Shown here: in pieces, positions 15,119-20,939 of the stretch | Position numbering within the stretch: the stretch's first letter is position 1 | Layout of the letters: every line of letters begins with the position of its first letter | Origin: Pseudomonadota bacterium | GTDB lineage: Bacteria > Pseudomonadota > Gammaproteobacteria > Steroidobacterales > Steroidobacteraceae | Assembly: GCA_016703895.1 (NCBI GenBank) | Contig: JADJBE010000020.1 | Location: 1-20,939, forward strand | Length of the DNA: 20,939 nt | Reading direction: 5' to 3' | The notes under the pieces: generated by a model | The model's database searches: none | Told to the model about the DNA's origin: nothing | The model's input: only the letters and a program-made list of their open reading frames with translations | Made by a program: the position numbers and the translations under genes

Positions 15119-15345
15119 ATTTTCTCGACAGAGAAAAGTCATTTGCATCAATGAGTTACGCGCGCCGGAGACTACTGAAACCCAATCGTTGCCGTCAATT
15201 CGATGAATCTCTAACTCATTGGTTGCAAAGGTGTCGTGCGGTTTCACACGCATATTTCGCGGCGATTCAAGCGAACATTTTTGACGGTAAAAGTCTGCCG
15301 AGAATTCTGCTTCCGGAATTTGCCGTCAGAGGTCTTGTCCCGTTC
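15119..15345 (+). repeat. Unit left-end repeat, copy B
   Basis: Related to 11905-12150 over its whole length; see that entry for shared blocks. The terminal inverted repeat is TGACGGTAAA (15282-15291) with TTTGCCGTCA (15319-15328), one wobble from perfect. An ATG at 15151 opens the counterpart of the small ORF (ARRRLL, NRCR, LTHW, HAY, AIQA, IFDG). That frame stays open to 15498, but beyond about 15300 it merely runs out of frame through the hicA remnant, so I do not treat the full 115 codons as a gene. Confidence 0.7.
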
Positions 15346-15356
15346 GGCCTTAAACC

Positions 15357-15503
15357 GATGGCTGGCAATTGCAGCGCACCCGCGGTAGTCACCATCAATT
15401 CGTGCATCCGACCAAGCCCGGCACGATCACGGTGCCACACCCAAAAAAGGACTTGGGAAAAGGCCTGGTGCAGGCGATTCGCAGGCAGGCTGGTTTGAAG
15501 TGA
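15357..15503 (+). pseudogene. hicA: hicA toxin remnant lacking its N-terminus
   Basis: The frame reads DGWQLQRTRGSHHQF, then HPTKPGTITVPHPKKDLGKG and ends AIRRQAGLK at TGA 15501-15503. This is the C-terminal four fifths of a HicA RNA-cleaving toxin, including the catalytic histidine region GSHHQF. The first dozen residues are missing: a TAA sits two codons before DGW (15351-15353), and no start codon is available. The left-end repeat finishes only a few bases upstream, so the lost part may have been removed when the repeat was joined to the gene. Twelve bases separate it from hicB. Without its first strand and helix the toxin should be inactive. Confidence 0.8.
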
Positions 15504-15515
15504 GGAATTGAATTT

Positions 15516-15918
15516 ATGCGCTATGCCATTGTGATCGAGCCGGGTGACGCAAAACACGCGTTTGGGGTTGTCGTTCCCGACTTGCCCGGTTGCTTTTCAG
15601 CCGGCGACACCCTGGATGACGCACTGACCAATGCGCGTGAGGCTATCTTGCTCCATCTGGAGGGGCTGCTGGATGATGGCAAAGCGTTCCCGGCACCGTC
15701 ACTGATCGAGCAGCTTCAAAAGAAGCGCAGCTATCGTGGCTGGACCTGGGCTGTCGTCGAGGTCGACGTCAGTGAGCTTGGCGACAAGGCGGCACGGATC
15801 AACATCACCCTGCCAGCGCATTCTGCGTGCGGTGGATGTCTACGCCAGGAAGCAGGGTGAGACCCGATCCGGGTTCATCGCCCGAGCAGCATTGGAGGCC
15901 ATGCGCAAGCCGGCCTGA
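15516..15918 (+). pseudogene. hicB: HicB antitoxin, frame break before the C-terminal DNA-binding part
   Basis: Residues 1-75 form the typical HicB partial RNase H-like fold: YAIVIEPGDAKHAFGVVVPD, LPGCFSAGDTLDDALTNARE, then AILLHLEGLLDDG. The frame then continues to INITLPA and breaks near 15812. In the shifted frame a ribbon-helix-helix tail follows: RILRAVDVYARKQGETRSGF, IARAALEAMRKPA, stop at 15918. Two bases, probably one GC of a GCGCGC run, seem to be missing; restored, the protein has 134 residues, normal for HicB with a C-terminal DNA-binding helix pair. HicB blocks HicA and represses the operon. Its partner toxin is truncated. The break could be a homopolymer-like sequencing error. 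Confidence 0.82.
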
Positions 15919-16020
15919 GCCGCCAGCCTATTTGCCCGAACGCACGCGATTTGGCGTGCCGCGGTCGATCAGTCGCCGCGTAGCCTGCGGTGTCCCTTGC
16001 AGATTCTTCGGACGCGCAAC

Positions 16021-16462
16021 ATGTCTGCCGCCTGTGCGCAGCGGCTACGCGCACCGCCGTTCATCGATCCATCGGGCTATGCGCAGCATCGGCCCGAGAC
16101 CACACTGCTGTATCGCCTGGTCGAGCAGCACTATCCGGATTTCCGTGAACTGCGGGCGGGCGAAGGTCGGTCGCTACCCGGCCATGTGCAAGAGGAGTTC
16201 GACGCCTACCTGAAGTGCGGCCTACTGGAGGAGGGTTTCCTGCGCGTGCGTTGCGAGCACTGCCATGTCGAGAAGCTCGTGGCATTCAATTGCAAGAAGC
16301 GCGGGTTTTGTCCCTCGTTAGGTGGTAGGCGCATGGCCGAGACGGTGGCGCTGCTCGCCGATGAGGTGCTGCCCGAACGTCCGTTGAGTCAGTGGGTGTT
16401 GTCGCTGCCCTTCACCCTGCGATTTCTGCTCGCGACGGAGCGTACCGTCTATCGCGCGATCC
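16021..16462 (+). pseudogene. IS91-family transposase, N-terminal fragment
   Basis: From MSAACAQRLRAPPFIDPSGY (16021) through HVQEEFDAYLKCGLLEEGF and VRCEHCHVEKLVAF to PLSQWVLSLPFTLRFLLATE this is the N-terminal zinc-binding domain of IS91-type Y1 transposases. The zinc motif is damaged: the usual CPSCG reads CPSLG, so one ligand is lost. The match stops near 16462 and the catalytic tyrosine region is absent; the frame then runs into sequence belonging to the opposite-strand delta-60 gene. So this is an inactive 5' fragment. Positions 15919-16020 between hicB and the ATG carry no gene and probably belong to the IS end. The fragment marks the right edge of the accessory region. Confidence 0.85.
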
Positions 16463-16478
16463 ATACAAAAACTACTCT

Positions 16479-18540
16479 TCAAGGTTGCAGCCGGATAACG
16501 GCAAAGTCCTCACCCGTAGCCGTTGTGGCATACCCGGCAACGAGAACCCGGCCATCAGCCTGAATGGCGAGCACGCCCGCGCGATCATCACTGCTTGCGA
16601 AGTCGACTACCGTGTCGCCGCCAGTTCCCCACGCGCTATCAATACTGCCATCGGCATTCAGGCGGCTGATGACCATGTCGTCGCCCGCGCCGGTTCGGGT
16701 GTGACCGGCAAGAATCAGTTTGCCGTCATTCTGAATTGCTATGGCATGTCCATAGTCCTGGTCGCCAGACACGGGATGAGACACACGACCCGTAATCCCA
16801 AAACTCCCGTCGAGACTGCCGTCGGACTTGAAGCGGACAGCGGCCAGCTGATTGTGGCCACTCACTAGCGCCGACCCGGCTACAACGATGGCACCGTCTG
16901 CTTGCAGCACCATGCCCTGAGCCAGGTCGCCACCTGCAAGAAATCAGCATGGGCCCGGCCATCGCCATCAAAGCTTGTGTCGAGTGAGCCATCGGCGTTG
17001 TAGCGCACTACCGCAAAGTCGGCAAATGAGGCACCCATATTCGCGCTGCCAGCAAGGACGATCTTTCCATCGTTCTGCAAACGCACTGCCCTGGCGATAT
17101 CGTCTGCGGCAGCGAAAACCGTGGCGACGAACCCGGTGCCACTGCCGAATCCTGCGGTGTCGGGCGTGCCGTTAGTGTTGAAACGGGCGACGACGAAGTC
17201 ATTGTTAGCGCCATTCCACGCCGAGCCAGCGACGACAATCTTGCCGTCCGGCTGAATGGTGATCGCAAAGGCATTGTCGTCGGCCGCCGCGACATCGAAC
17301 AGCACCTTGCCGCCACTGCCGAAGCTACCATCCAGCGTGCCATCGGCGTTCAATCGAACGAGGGCGAGATCGTTATTGGTGCCACTGCCGGCGAGCCTGC
17401 AACCACGATCTTGCCATCGCTCTGAATGGCAACCGCGTGGGCCACACTCGCGCCGTTACCGAAATCGACGGTGAGCTTGCCGCTGCTGCCAAACCCGGGA
17501 TCAAGAGAACCATCGGGTTGATAGCGCGCCAGCGCGAAGACAGTGTCCTTGCTCGCGGCGTCATAGGCGAATCCAGCCACAACAATCTTGTGGTCGGCTT
17601 GCTCGGCAACTGCGTGGGCGCGATCCGCCGGCGCGACAGCGCTTGAGAAATTATCGAGCGGCGTCAAGCCATCGACCTCGATAATGAGACCGCCTCCCGT
17701 GTCGAGGGGGTCGCGGAACTCGGCAAATACATGGTGTTCGCCCTCGACCTGCGACGACCGGGCGACTGCCGCAGCGTCCATATATATGTAGAAGCTGTCG
17801 CCGACGGCAATTTGTGAGAGATCAACGCTCACGGTATGCGGATCGCACGTCAGCTCATGTACGTCAACAAGCTCGAGGGTCAACTGGCAGTTCAAACCGT
17901 CTGTCCAGGAAAGCCACCCGTCTCTTTCGATGTACTGCAGATCTATGATCGTTCGAGAAAACTCCCATTGCGTTCCGGCGCTATAGCTGCCAACCGTGCC
18001 TGTAGAATAAAGGCTCGCATAGCTGCCGGTAGCGCCCGGTCCGTAGTACGCGCTTCTGCCATCGACATACAATTTTGCCTTGGTCGTCTTGAAGGTCATC
18101 CAGGCATCGTCTGTGTTCTTTCGAAACGCTTGCCCCCATTTTGCCGTCGCACGCACGCCATCACGAATCGGGGAGTCGGGATTTGTTCCAAAGCGCTTGT
18201 AGGCGTTTGCGTAGAAGACGTCTTTGTCATTTGCGAAAGCTTCAGCCGAGTCAGCAATTCTGCTACTCGTCGGAAATATGGCGGCGAGCGGGTCGTTAAG
18301 AAATCCGGAGTGATAAGTATATCCGGGCGGGGCAACAGTTGCGTCCTGATCATGAGTATACGGGCCAGTGGTCGAATAGATGTGGGCAAGACCTTCGGGT
18401 ATGCCAATGGGCGTAACGCCACCACCCTGTACGGCGAAGACTTGAGTTGGCATCGCGAGCACTGTGAGGATGACCGACGCCATCGAGAGCGCAATCCGCT
18501 TGATAGAGAACAATTGCATGATGCTGACTCCAGTGTTCAT
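16479..18540 (-). CDS. Secreted delta-60-repeat protein, about 686 aa (two frame breaks)
   Basis: The start is ATG at 18540 (or the in-frame ATG at 18519), each with GGAG upstream. A signal peptide ends near MPTQVFA. Residues of about 30-290 form a domain I do not recognise, with aromatic-rich beta segments (WLSWTDGLNCQLTLELVDVH). Seven delta-60 repeats follow, each of about 55-60 residues: AHAVAIQSDGKIVVAG, then FALARYQPDGSLDPGFGSSG and similar. These repeats fold like beta-propeller blades. The repeat series crosses two frame breaks, near 17365 and 16915; the blade pattern continues across both, so the gene is probably one. The stop at 16479 lies about 17 bases from the transposase fragment. 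The product should be secreted or surface-bound; function unknown. Confidence 0.75.
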
Positions 18541-18541
18541 G

Positions 18542-19359
18542 TCATGGCGCTCCGCTGAAATCGGTGGTGACCTTGCCGCCGCTGCGGAAAGTCGAGTCCA
18601 GGCTGCCGGCGGTGCCCGTCGGTAACGCCGGACCGCAGATGATGGCCACATCGAGCAAATCCCTGGCCGGCATCGGAGGTGCGCCGGTTGGTGCCGGGCA
18701 GATTTGCGCGGGAGCGCTCGGTTGGGTTTTGACGGTGACCACGATGACTGACCCGGCAGCGAGCAGGGTGGTGAACACGTAGCTACCACTCGCGGGGATG
18801 GCGAGATCGGTGCCGCCATTGAGCTGCAACACAAGGCCGCTGCCGACGAGTTCGCGGACGTTCACGCCCAGCCGATAGCCCGGGTCGTCATCCGTGATGG
18901 TGAGAGTGGCTGCGGTGCGCGTGCCAAGCGTCGCGCCACCGGTGGCGGCGGATAGGTCAGGGCGACGTTCTCCTGATGTCTCGGGGACCGCGTCATTCAG
19001 GATCGTAACAAGCACGGTTTTCGTGCCGCCTTCGCCGTCCGGGAATGTGACGGTGTGGCTCATGGCGGTGAAGTCCTGACCCGGTTGTGCGGATCCGCCG
19101 CTTCCCGTGGCAACCGTTGCACCGACTGCGCCTGCAGTACCTCCCGTGCGCGTAACCGCGATCGATGCAGTGCCACCGGCCTCGTTCACCGCGTAGGTGT
19201 CGACGTCGAACTGCAGACTGCCGTGTTTACTGCGGGTGGATTGTCTGCGGGTGGATTCGAGCTGCCGCTGCAGGCCGAGAGCAGGGCGAGGGCAGCCACG
19301 CAGGATGCAACCCTGGCTCGCGTCGTGCCGCCAATACAAATTCCTGGTTTGAGGCTCAT
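18542..19359 (-). CDS. Calx-beta-domain lipoprotein (frame breaks)
   Basis: Read from ATG at 19359 the protein begins MSLKPGICIGG and reaches a lipobox LSAC in ALALLSACSGSS, so it is a lipoprotein. Near 19225 the frame shifts to FDVDTYAVNEAGGTASIAV, a Calx-beta domain (residues of about 50-150) ending ATLTITDDDPG. Inside it, ETSGERRPDLSAATGG looks like two compensating indels in a normal SENVALTLSAATGG. A further domain of about 90 residues contains NVRELVGSGLVLQLNGG. The C-terminus (GSLDSTFRSGGKVTTDFSG) is the first half of a delta-60 repeat, which ends abruptly two codons later. Its stop is one base from the next gene's start (TGACATG), so the two are co-translated. Calx-beta domains bind calcium in adhesion-type proteins. 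Confidence 0.68.
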
Positions 19360-19410
19360 AATAATCTCGGTGAACAGTTCCTGCAGTTAGTGACGGATTC
19401 AAACGGCAAA

Positions 19411-19474
19411 TGCGGGCATGACACTTCAGGCGGCTTGAGGCGCTCTTTCACTGATGCGGGGAGCGATGCCCGCA
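19411..19474. promoter_or_regulatory. Inverted repeat between divergent genes
   Basis: TGCGGGCAT (19411-19419) and ATGCCCGCA (19466-19474) form a perfect 9-bp inverted repeat with 46 bases between the arms. It lies in the 168-base gap between the divergent Calx-beta and kinase genes, where both promoters should be. It could be an operator or fold as a hairpin; no regulator is indicated. Confidence 0.35.
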
Positions 19475-19527
19475 TTGACCGCGGAATCTCGTTAAGGGTT
19501 CGATAGCGCCGCAACACGGGAGATCAC

Positions 19528-20939
19528 ATGATCCTCAAGATCGACCCCACTTCATGGACGCAACTGAATCAGCTGTTGAACGGCGCTGGGTTTGCCCGAG
19601 GAACAACGCCAGGCCTGGATCGAATCGCTCAGCGCAGAACACCGAGAGCTGAAGCCGCGCCTGATCGAACTGCTGGCGCCCAGGGCGATTGTGGAAACCG
19701 CCGACTTTCTCAAGACCCTGCCGAAATTCGAGGATGTAGAGCGCGCGCCCAACGGACCCGCTGCTGGTGGTGAAGGTGCAGTGATTGGTCCCTACCGCCT
19801 GCTGCGTGAACTCGGTTGCGGCGGCATGGGTTCGGTATGGCTGGCCGAGCGTACCGACGGCATCCTGAATCGTCCAGTGGCGCTGAAACTTCCGCACATC
19901 GCCGGCAGTCGGGCGGGGCTCGGTGAGCGCATGGCGAGGGAGCGCGAAATCCTCGCCTCGCTCAATCATCCGCATATTGCCACCCTCTATGACGCGGGCG
20001 TCACAGCCGAAGGGCAGCCCTATCTCGCACTCGAATATGTCGAGGGCATCCCAATCGATGCGTACTGCGAACTGCACGCACTCACCATCCGCGCCCGATT
20101 GCGGCTGTTCGTGCAGGGGTTGGCAGCCGCTGTGGCGCCCGCGCACGCCAAGCTGTCGTGCATCGTGACCTGAAGCTATCGAACATCCTGGTGACCGCTC
20201 AGGGTGAGGTGCAATTGCTTGACTTCGGAATCGCCAAACTGCTCGAAGCAGGCGTTGCGCGGCAGACCCGACTCACCGGGTTTCCGGACGCGCCATGACG
20301 CCTGACTATGCATCCCCGGAACAGATCGACGGCGCGGCCCTCACCACGGCCTCAGACGTGTATTCGTTGGGCGTGATCCTGTGCGAACTGCTGTCCGGCA
20401 AGCGCCCGTATGAACTCAAGCGTGACTCGCGCCGTGCTCTGGAGGAAGCCATCCTTCTGGCTAAACCTGCCAGGCCCAGCGACCTGGCGGCACCAACTGA
20501 TTGTCGAGCTTTGCGCGGCGATCTGGATACGATCGTGCACAAGGCGCTTAAGAAGGACCCTTCCGAGCGTTACGCCACCGTCGATGCCTTCGCAGAAGAT
20601 GTTCAGCGCTTCCTGCAAGGACATCCAGTACGCGCGCGGCCCGACAGCACCTGGTACCGCACCCGAAGGTTCGTGAAACGTCATCGAATCGGCGTCGCGA
20701 TCAGCGCGACGGTCATGGTCGCGATCCTCGGCGGTAGCGGATTTGCGATAACGCAAATGCTCGAAGCGCAGAAGCAGCGAGACGCCGCGCTGGCCAGCCA
20801 GAGAGTTTCGCGCGCGTTTGGAGAGTTCCTGGTCTTTCTGCTGCAGGATGCTGGTGACTCGCCGAAGACCGCCAAGCAACTGTTGGATCGCGGGGTTGAG
20901 CTGCTGGAGCGTCGGCCCAATCAGGACGACTCGACCATC
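19528..20939 (+). CDS. Receptor-type Ser/Thr protein kinase, 5' part (frame breaks; runs off the window)
   Basis: ATG at 19528 follows GGGAGATCAC. The N-terminal 75 residues are helical, then a Hanks-type kinase domain begins at IGPYRLLRELG. Visible motifs are the glycine loop GCGGMGSVWLAE, VALKLP with the ATP lysine, HRDLKLSNILV, LLDFGIAK and the activation-segment end DYASPEQ. After the kinase domain (FLQGHPVRARP) comes one membrane span, IGVAISATVMVAILGGSGFA, and the start of a helical region that usually becomes TPR repeats in this family. So the kinase is cytoplasmic with an outward-facing tail. Frames shift near 19587, 20150 and 20285, yet all the catalytic motifs are present. Such kinases are common in Xanthomonadales and myxobacteria. 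The targets are unknown. Confidence 0.8.

Noticed and set aside
3983..15345. Chromosomal integron with attC sites between TA cassettes
   Set aside because: The layout is cassette-like, but the junctions lack the RYYYAAC and GTTRRRY core pair and the palindrome of attC sites, while the core reads as the end of guaA in all four copies.
4081..15345. CRISPR array or short tandem repeats
   Set aside because: The repeats are long, 1.3 to 7.8 kb apart and separated by genes; there are no short regularly spaced repeats anywhere in the window.
15151..15498. A 115-residue gene in the left-end repeat
   Set aside because: Only the first 50 or so codons match the other copy; the rest is the hicA remnant read in the wrong frame.
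14047..15918. Programmed frameshifting in abiEii copy 2 or hicB
   Set aside because: No slippery heptamer with a downstream structure is visible at either break; comparison with the intact abiEii shows a plain two-base loss.

Overview
This window reads as part of the chromosome of a GC-rich gammaproteobacterium, probably Xanthomonadales-like. That guess rests on GC-rich codon use, a Ser/Thr kinase of the type with TPR tails, an IS91-type transposase remnant and secreted ankyrin, Calx-beta and delta-60 proteins. It is an inference; no rRNA, tRNA or housekeeping gene is present to test it.

Layout. Positions 1-3400 hold minus-strand genes for secreted or lipid-anchored proteins: two ankyrin-repeat proteins and two lipoproteins, with a decayed vapC fragment between the lipoproteins. 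From about 3980 to 15920 the region is organised by a repeated junction. Four times (near 4100, 11883, 13203 and 15097) a conserved right-end sequence of about 115 bp runs into TTGAGTGGGAGTGAG or a near copy. Read in frame this gives (A)TIEWE-stop or a close variant, the C-terminus of GMP synthase (GuaA), although no guaA gene is present. The guaA 3' end is an established integration site for tyrosine-recombinase islands, so I read these as tandem att sites. They bound three full units: 4119-11882 (envelope-type genes plus an AbiEi/AbiEii system), 11905-13202 (VapBC) and 13221-15096 (a second AbiE pair). A fourth unit begins at 15119 (HicA remnant plus HicB) and is cut off by an IS91-family transposase fragment. 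Two units start with a related left end of about 230 bp that contains a small conserved ORF. No integrase is visible, so the array looks like a cassette-style stack of toxin-antitoxin/abortive-infection modules moved in trans or stranded.

The large first unit also holds a frameshifted lipoprotein, two divergent paralogous secreted proteins, a secreted helical-repeat protein, a zinc-motif/PH-like protein and a small membrane protein. Their joint function is unknown.

From 16479 to the end the content looks like host chromosome again: a secreted delta-60-repeat protein and a Calx-beta lipoprotein on the minus strand, and divergently a receptor-type Ser/Thr kinase that runs off the end.

About a dozen reading-frame breaks interrupt otherwise well-preserved domains, mostly right of 14 kb. 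They could be real decay or indel errors in the assembly, so the frameshifted genes are described as reconstructed products.
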